A DNA stretch of 64,000 nucleotides from Spyradosoma sp004558035 (lineage in GTDB: Bacteria > Verrucomicrobiota > Verrucomicrobiia > Opitutales > UBA953), in contig NZ_JBNPNH010000003.1 in the NCBI RefSeq assembly GCF_050314555.1, positions 245,325 through 309,324 of the forward strand, written 5' to 3'. Both the position numbers and the translations under genes were made by a program. Position 1 is the first letter of the stretch, and every line of letters starts with the position of its first letter. Shown here piece after piece: positions 7,861 to 15,632 of this stretch. The notes under the pieces were generated by a model that was given only the letters and a program-made list of their open reading frames with translations, had not been told where the DNA came from and made no database searches.

Positions 7861-9285
7861 ATGGAAAAAATCGCAGACGTCCTCGCTCAACGCTACGCCA
7901 CGGAGCCGATCCGCAACATCTGGTCGGCGACGGGAAGAATCATCCTCGAACGCGAATTCTGGATCGCGGTCATGCGCGCCCAGCGCGACCTCGGGCTCGA
8001 CATTCCCGCCGAGGCGATCGAAGCCTACGAACGCGTCAAGAACGACGTGAATCTCGACTCCATCAACGCGCGCGAACGCGTCACGCGCCACGACGTGAAG
8101 GCGCGCATCGAGGAGTTCTGTGCGCTCGCCGGCTACGAGCACATCCACAAGGGCATGACCTCGCGCGACCTCACGGAATCCGTCGAGCAGCTGCAGGTGT
8201 TCCGCTCGCTCGAATACATCCGCCTCAAGACCGTCGCCGCGATCAAACGCCTCGCCGAGCGCGCCGCGGAAACGCGCGACGTCGCGATGACCTCGCGCAC
8301 GCACAACGTCGCCGCGCAGCTCACGACCTTCGGCAAGCGTTTCGCGATGTTCGGCGAAGACATGCTCGTCGCGCTGCGCGAGCTCGACGCGCTCATTGCC
8401 AACTACCCGGCGCGCGGCGTGAAGGGCGCGGTCGGTACGCAGCTCGACCTGCTCACGCTTTTCGACCACGACGTGGAAAAAGTCATGGCGTTCGATTCCC
8501 GCGTGCGCGCGCACCTCGGCATTCCGCACGCGTTCAACGCGACGGGCCAGGTCTATCCGCGCTCGCTGGATTTCGCGACGATCTCGACGCTCGTCCACAT
8601 CGGTTCGGGCGCGTCGAGCTTCGCGAAGACGCTCCGCCTGATGGCGGGACACGAGCTCGCGAGCGAAGGCTTCCTGCCCGGTCAGGTCGGCTCCTCCGCG
8701 ATGCCGCACAAGATGAATTCCCGCAGCTGCGAACGCCTCAACGGCCTGCACGTCATTCTCAAGGGCTACCTCGCGATGGCGGCGGACCTCGCCGGCGACC
8801 AGTGGAACGAGGGCGACGTCTCGTGCTCCGTCGTGCGCCGCGTCGCGCTCCCGGATTCGTTCTTCGCGATCGACGCGCTGCTGGAGACGTTCCTCGTCAT
8901 TCTCAACCAGATGGAGATCAACGTTCCCGTCATCGAGCGCGAAAAGAACTACTATCTGCCGTTCCTGCTCACGACGACGATCATGATGGAGGCCGTCAAG
9001 CGCGGCGTCGGGCGCGAGACCGCGCACGAAGTCATCAAGGAACACGCGGTCGCCACGGCGCGCGACATCCGGCAGGGAAAAATTTCGCGCAACGACCTCT
9101 TCGACCGCCTCGCCGCGGACGGGCGCCTGCGTCTCGCCCGCGAGGACTTCGACGCGATCGCGAAAGTCGCCGCCGCCGAGACGGGAACGGCCGGCCTGCA
9201 GGTGGACAATTTCGTCACCTCCGCGAAGGAGCTTCTGGCGAAGTTCCCCGCCGCCGCCGACATCCGCCCCGGCGCCATTCTCTGA
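7861..9285 (+). CDS. purB: Adenylosuccinate lyase
   Basis: Purine biosynthesis enzyme that removes fumarate from SAICAR and from adenylosuccinate. The product is 474 residues. The fumarase/aspartase signature GSSAMPHKMNS is exact (about residue 278), preceded by the TSRDLTES and TSRTHN segments that hold substrate-binding Thr, Ser and His. The ATG at 7861 is preferred over a TTG twelve bases upstream. It has its own promoter inside the end of yraN and a strong terminator after it, so it is probably monocistronic. Length and motifs fit the longer PurB type rather than the E. coli type. Confidence 0.96.
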   Translation: MEKIADVLAQRYATEPIRNIWSATGRIILEREFWIAVMRAQRDLGLDIPAEAIEAYERVKNDVNLDSINARERVTRHDVKARIEEFCALAGYEHIHKGMTSRDLTESVEQLQVFRSLEYIRLKTVAAIKRLAERAAETRDVAMTSRTHNVAAQLTTFGKRFAMFGEDMLVALRELDALIANYPARGVKGAVGTQLDLLTLFDHDVEKVMAFDSRVRAHLGIPHAFNATGQVYPRSLDFATISTLVHIGSGASSFAKTLRLMAGHELASEGFLPGQVGSSAMPHKMNSRSCERLNGLHVILKGYLAMAADLAGDQWNEGDVSCSVVRRVALPDSFFAIDALLETFLVILNQMEINVPVIEREKNYYLPFLLTTTIMMEAVKRGVGRETAHEVIKEHAVATARDIRQGKISRNDLFDRLAADGRLRLAREDFDAIAKVAAAETGTAGLQVDNFVTSAKELLAKFPAAADIRPGAIL

Positions 9286-9308
9286 CGCGTTCCCGCGTTC
9301 CCGCGCGA

Positions 9309-9340
9309 AAAAGGACGGCCGCTCCCGGTCGTCCTTTTTT
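9309..9340 (+). terminator. Intrinsic terminator after purB
   Basis: Hairpin with arms GGACGGCC (9313-9320) and GGTCGTCC (9327-9334), one G-U pair, followed by six T residues. It lies 24 bp after the purB stop, next to two back-to-back copies of the GTTCCCG motif at 9290-9303. Confidence 0.85.
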
Positions 9341-9424
9341 GCGCTTTCTCACGAAAGCTTTTTCGGCGTCCGCGCGATTCCTTCAAAAAATTTCGCGGAC
9401 TTTCGGCGCGGCGATTCGTACACG

Positions 9425-9460
9425 AAAAAAGCCGCTCCCGAAAACGGGAACGGCTTTTTC
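9425..9460 (-). terminator. Terminator of the FecR-domain gene (two-sided)
   Basis: Arms GCCGCTCCCG (9431-9440) and CGGGAACGGC (9445-9454) with one mismatch, loop AAAA, A-run on the left and T-run on the right, so it can act in both directions. The right arm is a copy of the iterated CGGGAACG motif. It lies 22 bp beyond the stop of the minus-strand gene ending at 9482. Confidence 0.75.
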
Positions 9461-9481
9461 GCGGACAACTCGCGCGCCGGA

Positions 9482-10195
9482 TCAACCGATGGCGGGCGAA
9501 TTGGGCGTGACGTTCGTGTTGATGTCGTTGCCTTCGATGTTGACCGAATCGGACCCCGCGTCCGGAGCGGCGGGAGCGGCGGGCTTTTCCGCGCCGGAAG
9601 CTCCGTCGGCGGAAAGCGTCGTTTCGGCCTTGGCGGCTTCCGACTTCGTGGCGGGACGCGGCGCGAACGTGGCGTCTCCCTTCTTCACCAGAACCGTCTG
9701 ATTGGCGCCGAGAACGCCGGTGTCGCCGTTCGTTCCCGTGACGCGCCAGCTGCCGGAGGTGGAGGTGACGCTGACGGTGGCGGCGGTCGCCGTGACCGTG
9801 ACGGTGCCCTTCGTGCCCGAGACCGTTCCGGAGGGCGTCAGAATCGTCACCGAAGAACCTCTGGGCGCGTTGGACTGAACCGTGATCGTGCCGCTGCCAA
9901 GCGAAATCACCGTGGCGGTGCCCGTCTCGGAGACGGAGACCGTGACTTCGGCGCCTTCGCCGACGCCGACGAGAGAGCCGTCGGGAAGCTTCAGCTGGGC
10001 GGCGCTGCCTTTGCCGGCCTTGACGACGGCGCCCGCGGGAACGGTGTCGCCCGGCTTCAGCGCGGACGCGACGCCGTTGACGACGACGACGACGTCGTTC
10101 TTGGCTGCCTGCACCGTGGTGTCCGGAGCCGCGAACAGCGCCGCGGCGAGGAAGATCGGGGACAGGATGATGGAAACCAGTTTTGCGAATTTCAT
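9482..10195 (-). CDS. Secreted FecR-domain protein
   Basis: A 237-residue protein starting at the ATG at 10195, with the clear ribosome site GAGAGGA nine bases upstream. The signal peptide MKFAKLVSIILSPIFLAAAL is followed by a FecR-type beta domain (about residues 35-165): PGDTVPAGAVVKAGKGSAA, a VGVGEGAEV turn, and SAPSG/SGTKGTV-like repeats of short Val/Thr strands. The C-terminal 60 residues are Ala/Pro/Asp rich and look disordered. Classical FecR is an inner-membrane anti-sigma regulator, but there is no transmembrane segment, sigma factor or TonB receptor here. It therefore belongs to the stand-alone secreted FecR-domain proteins whose role is not known. Confidence 0.78.
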   Translation of the reverse strand: MKFAKLVSIILSPIFLAAALFAAPDTTVQAAKNDVVVVVNGVASALKPGDTVPAGAVVKAGKGSAAQLKLPDGSLVGVGEGAEVTVSVSETGTATVISLGSGTITVQSNAPRGSSVTILTPSGTVSGTKGTVTVTATAATVSVTSTSGSWRVTGTNGDTGVLGANQTVLVKKGDATFAPRPATKSEAAKAETTLSADGASGAEKPAAPAAPDAGSDSVNIEGNDINTNVTPNSPAIG

Positions 10196-10278
10196 AAGTT
10201 TTTTCCTCTCGAATGAATTTGTATCTGCGGACATTTTGTAGCTCCGTCCGCGAAATACAAGTTTTTTTTGTCGGCTTT

Positions 10279-11544
10279 TCAGCGGGTTTCGTACGGCGGG
10301 CAGAGCTTTTCGACGGCGACGCGGTCGAGAATCGCCATCTTGGGAACGCCGGCTTCGTCCGTAAGCTGCGGCGCGCCCTGAATGAGCGGGAGCGCGTACT
10401 TCGCGAACTGGAAGCCGACGGTCATGCCGTTTTCGCCGATCCAGTTCTGCGGGAACGTCTTCACGCCGTTGGCGACTTCGTCGAGCGGCGCGAGCTCCGC
10501 CTTCACCTGGTAGCGGTCCTTTTCCTCGCGGACGAGGATGACCATCTTGCCGCTTTCGCCGGCGACGGCGGCCTTGACCGCCGCGGCGCCCGCCATGAAG
10601 GCCTCGTCCACGTCGGTCTTCGAGGCGCAGTGCGAGGCGGTGCGCTGAATGTGCCCCTGGCGGCAGGTGCGCGTCTTCACGCCCGCGAAGGATTCTTCGA
10701 CGACCTCCTTCAGGTATTCGCAGACGCCGCCGAGGCGCGGATGCCCGAACGCGTCGAGCACTGCCGTGTTCGCGCCGAGATAGTTCCCGTCGGCGTCCTT
10801 CAGTCCTTCCGCCGCGACGACGACGCAGTGGCGGTTCAGCGAAAGCACGTTGCGGACGGCTTCGACGAAGGCGGCGCGGTCGAACGGCACTTCCGGCAGA
10901 AGAACGAGATGCGGCGCGTCTTCCGGGCAGGCGCGGCGCTTCGCGAGCACGGAGCCGGCGGCGATCCAGCCGGCGCTGCGGCCCATGACTTCGATGATCG
11001 TCACCAGGTCGTGGCGGCCGAGCGATTCGCAGTCGCAGGCGAGTTCGCGCACGGACGTCGCGATGTATTTGATCGTCGAGCCGTAGCCCGGGCAGTGGTC
11101 GGTGAGGACGAGGTCGTTGTCGATCGTCTTCGGCACGCCGACGACGCGGATTTCGTAGCCCTGCGCGGCGCAGTAGTCCGCGATGCGCTTGGAGGAATCC
11201 TGCGAGTCGTTCCCGCCGATGTAATGGAAATAACGGATGTCGTGCGCCTTGAAGACTTCAAGAATGCGGGCGAGATCCTGCTCTTTCTTGAGCTTGTAGC
11301 GGCAGGAGCCGAGCGCGGCGCCCGGCGTCGTCTTGAGCAGACGCACCGTCTGCTGCGACTCCGCGGCGAGATCGATCAGATTTTCGCTCAAAATTCCCTC
11401 GACACCGTTCACGGCGCCGTAAATTTCGCCGATTTCGTCTTCGAACTGCAGCGCGGCGGCGAGAACGCCCGCCAGGCTCGCGTTGATGACCGGCGTCGGT
11501 CCGCCGCTTTGAGCCACCAGTAAATTTCCTTTAAGTGTTTCCAT
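10279..11544 (-). CDS. pfp: Pyrophosphate-dependent type phosphofructokinase
   Basis: Interconverts fructose 6-phosphate and fructose 1,6-bisphosphate; 421 residues, which is long-form PFK. Motifs: NH2-terminal QSGGPTPVIN, the donor-site GGNDSQD (about residue 115), catalytic PKTIDND and MGRSAGW. An Asp after GGN, in place of the Gly of ATP-PFKs, is the usual mark of PPi use; the Asn in this loop is slightly atypical, so the phosphoryl donor should be called by assay rather than by sequence. It diverges from rpsP, and its start at 11544 is well supported by the conserved METLKGNLLVAQSGG start. Confidence 0.9.
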   Translation of the reverse strand: METLKGNLLVAQSGGPTPVINASLAGVLAAALQFEDEIGEIYGAVNGVEGILSENLIDLAAESQQTVRLLKTTPGAALGSCRYKLKKEQDLARILEVFKAHDIRYFHYIGGNDSQDSSKRIADYCAAQGYEIRVVGVPKTIDNDLVLTDHCPGYGSTIKYIATSVRELACDCESLGRHDLVTIIEVMGRSAGWIAAGSVLAKRRACPEDAPHLVLLPEVPFDRAAFVEAVRNVLSLNRHCVVVAAEGLKDADGNYLGANTAVLDAFGHPRLGGVCEYLKEVVEESFAGVKTRTCRQGHIQRTASHCASKTDVDEAFMAGAAAVKAAVAGESGKMVILVREEKDRYQVKAELAPLDEVANGVKTFPQNWIGENGMTVGFQFAKYALPLIQGAPQLTDEAGVPKMAILDRVAVEKLCPPYETR

Positions 11545-11574
11545 AGTTCTTGAATCAAAATAAGTTGCTCCCTA

Positions 11575-11603
11575 CTTTCATTCACTCGGGCGGACTTTGT
11601 CAA
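11575..11603 (-). promoter_or_regulatory. Possible promoter of the phosphofructokinase gene
   Basis: On the minus strand a perfect TTGACA (11598-11603) is followed after 17 bp by TGAAAG (11575-11580). The -35 is exact but the -10 is weak; a slightly longer spacing gives AAGTAG. The leader would be about 25 bases. Confidence 0.35.
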
Positions 11604-11646
11604 GCGCGAGCGCCGACGACCGAAAACATTTCCGCGCTTTTCGCGC

Positions 11647-11675
11647 TTGACGGAGAGGGCGCGTTAAGGTTTCAT
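11647..11675 (+). promoter_or_regulatory. Possible promoter of rpsP-trmD-rplS
   Basis: TTGACG at 11647-11652, 17 bp spacer, TTTCAT at 11670-11675, giving a leader of about 40 bases that is rich in A and C and has no Shine-Dalgarno sequence. Confidence 0.42.
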
Positions 11676-11720
11676 GTCCTTTCTTTCAATTTTTCAATAC
11701 ATCAAACAAACGGAAACACA

Positions 11721-11987
11721 ATGCTTCGTATCAGATTGCAACGTCATGGCGCCGCTCACGCGCCGAACTATCGCCTCGTCGTCTGCGAGAGCACGGCGCG
11801 TCGCGACGGACGCTTCGTCGAAATCGTCGGCGCCTACAATCCCGCCGCCAAAGGCAACACGCAGCCGCTGACGGTCGATCTCGACCGCGTCGATTACTGG
11901 GTGAAGTGCGGCGCGCAGCCGTCGGACACGGTCCGCTCGCTCATCAAGCGCGCGCGCAAGGAAGTCGCGGCCGCTCCCGCCGCGTAA
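11721..11987 (+). CDS. rpsP: 30S ribosomal protein S16
   Basis: Small-subunit assembly protein, 88 residues from the ATG at 11721, standard length. It opens MLRIRLQRHGAAHAPNYRLVVCES and contains GAYNPAAK and the DRVDYWVKCGAQPSDTV segment, all diagnostic of S16. The sequence before the start is AAACGGAAACACA, with no purine SD. First gene of a trmD-type operon; a terminator-like hairpin separates it from trmD. Confidence 0.96.
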   Translation: MLRIRLQRHGAAHAPNYRLVVCESTARRDGRFVEIVGAYNPAAKGNTQPLTVDLDRVDYWVKCGAQPSDTVRSLIKRARKEVAAAPAA

Positions 11988-12028
11988 TTCCGCGGGAACG
12001 CTCCCGCCGCGTTTCACCTTTTCGAGAG

Positions 12029-12064
12029 AAAGGCGTTCCCGTCCGCGAGAACGCCTTTTTTTTT
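12029..12064 (+). terminator. Terminator or attenuator between rpsP and trmD
   Basis: Arms GGCGTTC (12032-12038) and GAACGCC (12049-12055), ten-base loop, then nine T residues to 12064. The T-run ends only three bases before the trmD ATG, so trmD and rplS must rely on read-through. The arms are part of an inverted pair related to the iterated motif. Confidence 0.8.
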
Positions 12065-12067
12065 ACG

Positions 12068-12763
12068 ATGCCGCTCCAGATCGACATTCTCACGCTGTTC
12101 CCGAAGATGGTCTCCGGATTCTTTTCCGAGAGCATCCTAGGGCGCGCCGTGGAGAACGGGCTCGTGGACGTGCGCCTGCACGACGTCCGCGACTGGTCGA
12201 CGGACAAGCACCGCCGCGTGGACGACCGCCCTTTCGGCGGCGGAGCCGGCATGCTCATGGCGCCGCAGCCCGTCTTCGACGCGGTGGAGGCCGTCGTTGG
12301 AGACGAACCCGCGGACGAGGTGATTTATCTCTGTCCGGACGGCGAGCCGCTGACGAACGATATCGCGCGCGGGCTTTCCCGCAAGAAGCGCCTCGTTCTG
12401 CTCAGCGGGCATTACGAAGGCATCGATCAGCGGATCCGCGACGCGCTCGTCACGCGCGAGATTTCCATCGGCGATTACGTGCTGACGAACGGCACGATCG
12501 CGGCAGCGGTTCTGGTCGACTGCATCGCCCGACAGATTCCCGGCGTGCTCGGCGAAGAAAATTCGTTGACGAGCGACAGTTTTAATGCCAATCTTCTTTC
12601 CTTTCCTCAGTATACGCGTCCCGAGGTTTTCCGAGGCATGCCCGTTCCGCCGGTTCTTTTGTCCGGCAACCACGCCGAAATACGGCGTTGGCGCCACGAG
12701 CAGCAGCTGAAAAAAACGCGCGAACGCCGACCTGATTTACTTTTAAAAGACATACAACAATGA
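12068..12763 (+). CDS. trmD: tRNA (guanine-37-N1) methyltransferase TrmD
   Basis: SAM-dependent SPOUT methyltransferase that makes m1G37 in tRNAs and prevents frameshifting. The product is 231 residues, normal length. Conserved pieces: DILTLFPKM, DDRPFGGGAGM, LLSGHYEGIDQRI and the trefoil-knot segment SIGDYVLTNG, then LPQYTRP-like SFPQYTRPEVF. The start at 12068 lies just after the T-run of a terminator and has no SD. rimM, usually found between rpsP and trmD, is absent. The stop overlaps the rplS start (ATGA). Confidence 0.96.
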   Translation: MPLQIDILTLFPKMVSGFFSESILGRAVENGLVDVRLHDVRDWSTDKHRRVDDRPFGGGAGMLMAPQPVFDAVEAVVGDEPADEVIYLCPDGEPLTNDIARGLSRKKRLVLLSGHYEGIDQRIRDALVTREISIGDYVLTNGTIAAAVLVDCIARQIPGVLGEENSLTSDSFNANLLSFPQYTRPEVFRGMPVPPVLLSGNHAEIRRWRHEQQLKKTRERRPDLLLKDIQQ

Positions 12764-13125
12764 GCCAGCAAATTCTTAATTCGCTTACACAAGCCCAGCT
12801 GAAGGCCGACCGCAACAATTTCCGCGTCGGCGACGGCGTCCGCGTGCACACGAAAGTGCGTGAAGGAGACAAGGAGCGCATCCAGATCTTCTCCGGAATC
12901 GTGATTAGCCACAAAGGCACGGGCATTCAGGAAGCCTTCACGGTCCGCCGCATCGCCTCCGGCGAAGGCGTCGAACGCGTGTTCCCGGTGCACAGCCCGA
13001 ACGTCGTCAAGATCGAGGTCGAACGCAAGTCGGTCCCGATGAAGGCGCGCCTCCACTACCTGCGCAAACGCCTCGGCAAGAGCGCGACGAAGGTCAAGGA
13101 GAAAGCCTTCTCCACGGAAGCGTGA
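12760..13125 (+). CDS. rplS: 50S ribosomal protein L19
   Basis: Ribosomal protein at the 30S-50S interface, 121 residues, normal length. Family segments are present: FRVGDGVRVHTKVREGDKER, IQIFSGIVISHKG and GVERVFPVHSP, with a basic tail MKARLHYLRKR. The start overlaps the trmD stop by four bases, implying coupled translation. It is closed by a strong two-sided terminator shared with the convergent ispH. Confidence 0.97.
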   Translation: MSQQILNSLTQAQLKADRNNFRVGDGVRVHTKVREGDKERIQIFSGIVISHKGTGIQEAFTVRRIASGEGVERVFPVHSPNVVKIEVERKSVPMKARLHYLRKRLGKSATKVKEKAFSTEA

Positions 13126-13140
13126 TTTTCGCGTCCCGTC

Positions 13141-13175
13141 AAAAAAAACGCGCCCCGCAAAGGGCGCGTTTTTTT
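13141..13175. terminator. Two-sided terminator between rplS and ispH
   Basis: Arms AACGCGCCC and GGGCGCGTT (13147-13170) around a short loop, with eight A on the left and seven T on the right. It can end the rplS transcript on plus and the ispH transcript on minus. Confidence 0.88.
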
Positions 13176-13200
13176 GTCGGGCTCCGCTTCGCCGAAATCT

Positions 13201-14076
13201 TCACAACTTCTTCAGCGCGTCGCAGACTTCGTCGATGAGGAAGCCCGGCGTGGACGCGCCCGCCGTGACGCCGACCGTCCCGTAGCGGGAGATCGCGTTC
13301 AGATCGAGCTCCGCGAGCGTTTCGACGTGGAAGCACGGGATGCCCTGGCGCTCGACGAGCCGGGCCAGCTTCAGCGTGTTGGCCGAATGCCTGCCGCCGA
13401 TGACGACGATCGCCTCCGCGCCTTCCCGCGCCAACGCGGGAACGTCGCCCTGGCGGTCGCGCGTCGCGCCGCATATCGTGTTGAAGATGAGCGCTTCGGG
13501 AAAGCGTTTTTTCAGCGCCGAGACGAGTTTTTCGAATTCGTCCGGATACATCGTCGACTGCGAGACCATGCAGACTTTTTCGCCGAGCTCGGGCAGCTTC
13601 TCGATGTCCTTGAGCGAGCGCACCGCGTAGCCGCGCCCCCGCGAATAGCCGAGAATGCCGACGACTTCGGGATGGTCGGGATCGCCGAAGATCACGGTCG
13701 CGTATCCTTTCTGCGCATACATTTTCACGCGCCCGGCGATGGCGGCGACGTCGGGACAGGTCGCGTCGCGGAATTCCAGCCCAAGCGAACGCAGATACTC
13801 GCGCCGCTGCGGCGAAATGCCGTGCGCGCGCACGATGAGCACGGCGTTCCCGCGCGCCTCGTCGTCGAGATCGATTTCGAGCTTTTCGCTGCTGCGGTAG
13901 TCGCCGAGCTCGCGGACGCCTTCGCGGGCGAGCTCCGCCATCATCTGGCTGTTGTGAATGAGCGGACCGTCCGTAAACACGGGAAATCTCCCGCGCAAGG
14001 CGTATTCGCGGGCGATGTTGATGGCGCGTTCGACGCCGCGGCAGAACCCGGCGCTTGCTGCTCGAAGAACTTTCAT
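13201..14076 (-). CDS. ispH: 4-hydroxy-3-methylbut-2-enyl diphosphate reductase IspH
   Basis: Last enzyme of the MEP isoprenoid pathway, a [4Fe-4S] protein. The product is 291 residues from the ATG at 14076. The three cluster cysteines lie in GFCRGVERA (about residue 12), DATCP (about 97) and NTICGATRDRQ (about 195); RAHGI and TDGPLIHN are also present. Upstream in-frame residues beyond 14076 are low-complexity and unconserved. It lies downstream of rplI but is separated from it by a terminator. The MEP product would feed the polyprenyl synthase at 49736. Confidence 0.96.
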   Translation of the reverse strand: MKVLRAASAGFCRGVERAINIAREYALRGRFPVFTDGPLIHNSQMMAELAREGVRELGDYRSSEKLEIDLDDEARGNAVLIVRAHGISPQRREYLRSLGLEFRDATCPDVAAIAGRVKMYAQKGYATVIFGDPDHPEVVGILGYSRGRGYAVRSLKDIEKLPELGEKVCMVSQSTMYPDEFEKLVSALKKRFPEALIFNTICGATRDRQGDVPALAREGAEAIVVIGGRHSANTLKLARLVERQGIPCFHVETLAELDLNAISRYGTVGVTAGASTPGFLIDEVCDALKKL

Positions 14077-14152
14077 GCGGATAGGAAAAAGCCCCCGCCG
14101 CGAAAACGCAACCGCGGACTTTCTTTCCCCGACGCGCCCCGCCCGCGCGCGC

Positions 14153-14186
14153 AAAAAAAGCGTTCCCGCGGGAAGGCGGGAACGCT
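14153..14186 (-). terminator. Terminator of rplI made from an inverted motif pair
   Basis: Perfect 11 bp stem: AGCGTTCCCGC (14159-14169) pairs with GCGGGAACGCT (14176-14186), six-base loop, followed on the minus strand by seven T. Both arms are full copies of the genome-wide motif GCGGGAACG in opposite orientation. Confidence 0.9.
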
Positions 14187-14208
14187 CGTCAAACGAAAGG
14201 AGATTCGT

Positions 14209-14778
14209 TTACTCGGCTTTCGGAGCTTCGTCGGAAGCGGCGGCTTCCTCGGCCTTCGGAGCGCGCGGCTTGCGGGCGCCCTTCTTGCCCTTGGCGGAGT
14301 CTTCCGCGACTTCTTCGACCGGATTTTCGGAAACGACTTCGACGGAGATTTCCACGGAGACTTCGGCGTGCAGCTTGACGACGGCGGAGGTTTTGCCGAG
14401 GTGCTTGATGGCGCCATGTTCGAGGTGGATCGCCTTCTTTTCGATTTCGTGGCCGAGTTCGGCGAGCTTCTTCGCGATGTCGGTCGTGGAGATCGAGCCG
14501 AAGAGCTTTCCGCCTTCGCCGGTCTTGACGGCGAACGTGAGGGCGACGCCGGCGAGCTTTTCGGCGGCGGATTTAGCCGCTTCGAGTTCCTTGGCTTCGC
14601 GTTCGGCGCGCGCCTTCTTGAGCGCTTCGATCTGCTTGCGGTTCGCCTGCGTCACGGGAACGGCGATTCCCTGCGGGAACAGGAAATTGCGCGCGAAACC
14701 GGCGCGGACCTTGACTTGATCGCCTTCGGCGCCGAGACCGGCGACGGGCTTTTTGAGGAGGACTTCAGAGAGTGCCAT
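14209..14778 (-). CDS. rplI: 50S ribosomal protein L9 with extended C-terminus
   Basis: L9, 189 residues. The N-terminal RNA-binding domain is typical (VLLKKPVAGLGAEGDQVKVRAGFARNFLFP, read in parts), joined by the long charged helix (about residues 45-80) to the C-terminal domain. About 40 extra residues follow: acidic, then Lys/Pro/Ala-rich (SAKGKKGARKPRAPKAEE). The usual length is near 150, so this tail is unusual and probably disordered. The leader before the ATG is A-rich (AACAAAACAAAATT) without an SD site. rpsR, often between ssb and rplI, is not here. Confidence 0.95.
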   Translation of the reverse strand: MALSEVLLKKPVAGLGAEGDQVKVRAGFARNFLFPQGIAVPVTQANRKQIEALKKARAEREAKELEAAKSAAEKLAGVALTFAVKTGEGGKLFGSISTTDIAKKLAELGHEIEKKAIHLEHGAIKHLGKTSAVVKLHAEVSVEISVEVVSENPVEEVAEDSAKGKKGARKPRAPKAEEAAASDEAPKAE

Positions 14779-14831
14779 AATTTTGTTTTGTTAAATGTTG
14801 AACGTTGTTGTTTTCCGAGACCGGAACCGAA

Positions 14832-15311
14832 TCAGAACGGGACGTCTTCGTCGTTCATGTCCGACGAAGCCGGCGGCGGCGGCGCGGGCTGGCGCGACGG
14901 CGCGGGAGCGCGGCGCGGAGCCGGAGCGACGTCGTCGTAGTCGGAAGGCGCGGAAGCGCCTCCGGCGGGCGAGTCACCGCGGGAGCCGACGAACTGGAAG
15001 TTTTCGAGCACGATGCCGAGGCGCGAGCGCTTTTCGCCCGTCGTCTTGTCGTCCCACTGGTCGAGACGCAGACGCCCTTCGACGAGCAGCGTGCGCCCTT
15101 TCGTGCACCACTTCGCGATCGTTTCCGCCTGTTTTCCGAAAGCGTCCACGTCCACGTAGGTGACTTCTTCTTTCTTTTCGCCTTCCTTGGAGAGGTAGGC
15201 GCGATTGACGGCAAGCCCGATGCGCGCCACGGCGTTGCCGCTCGGAAGCGTGCGCAGCTCGGGATCGCGCGTGAGGTTGCCCATGAGGATCACTTTGTTG
15301 AACGATGCCAT
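14832..15311 (-). CDS. ssb: Single-stranded DNA-binding protein
   Basis: SSB, 159 residues. The OB fold spans about residues 1-110 (KVILMGNLTRDPELR, VDVDAFGKQAETI, LLVEGRLRLDQW). A Gly/Pro/Ala linker follows, then the acidic tip DMNDEDVPF, which recruits partners such as RecO and PriA. Cotranscribed between rpsF (33 bp upstream) and rplI. AAGGACA lies upstream of the start as a plausible ribosome site. Confidence 0.96.
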   Translation of the reverse strand: MASFNKVILMGNLTRDPELRTLPSGNAVARIGLAVNRAYLSKEGEKKEEVTYVDVDAFGKQAETIAKWCTKGRTLLVEGRLRLDQWDDKTTGEKRSRLGIVLENFQFVGSRGDSPAGGASAPSDYDDVAPAPRRAPAPSRQPAPPPPASSDMNDEDVPF

Positions 15312-15344
15312 TTTCGGGGTGTCCTTTGCGATTCGGGGTTACGG

Positions 15345-15632
15345 TCAGCGGGCTTGGATCAGGATGCGCTTGATGGTGCGGTCGAGACGAAGTTTTTCGC
15401 GGAAGGCGACCGGGAAGGTCGTCGCGGCGGCGACGTCGAACTGCGTGTAGTGCGCGTTCGGCATGCGTCGATTGGTGACGCGGACGAAGTCCTTGACGCC
15501 GAGATCCGTCACTTCCTCGAGGGTCGCCCCGAGCGCGGAGATGAGCGTCTTGATCTTCTCGATCTGCGCCTCGGCGGTGACGCCGCGGACATCGAAAATC
15601 ATGTTCACACGATATTTGTTAAGGTCGTTCAT
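15345..15632 (-). CDS. rpsF: 30S ribosomal protein S6
   Basis: S6, 95 residues, a ferredoxin-like fold. Conserved features: N-terminal YRVNMIFDVRG strand, IEKIKTLISALGATLEEVTDLG and the basic RLDRTIKRILI end. The start at 15632 lies 14 bases inside the end of pth, so the two are translationally linked. The leader AAAAGACAACA lacks an SD. Lacks the poly-Glu tail seen in some S6 proteins. Confidence 0.94.
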   Translation of the reverse strand: MNDLNKYRVNMIFDVRGVTAEAQIEKIKTLISALGATLEEVTDLGVKDFVRVTNRRMPNAHYTQFDVAAATTFPVAFREKLRLDRTIKRILIQAR

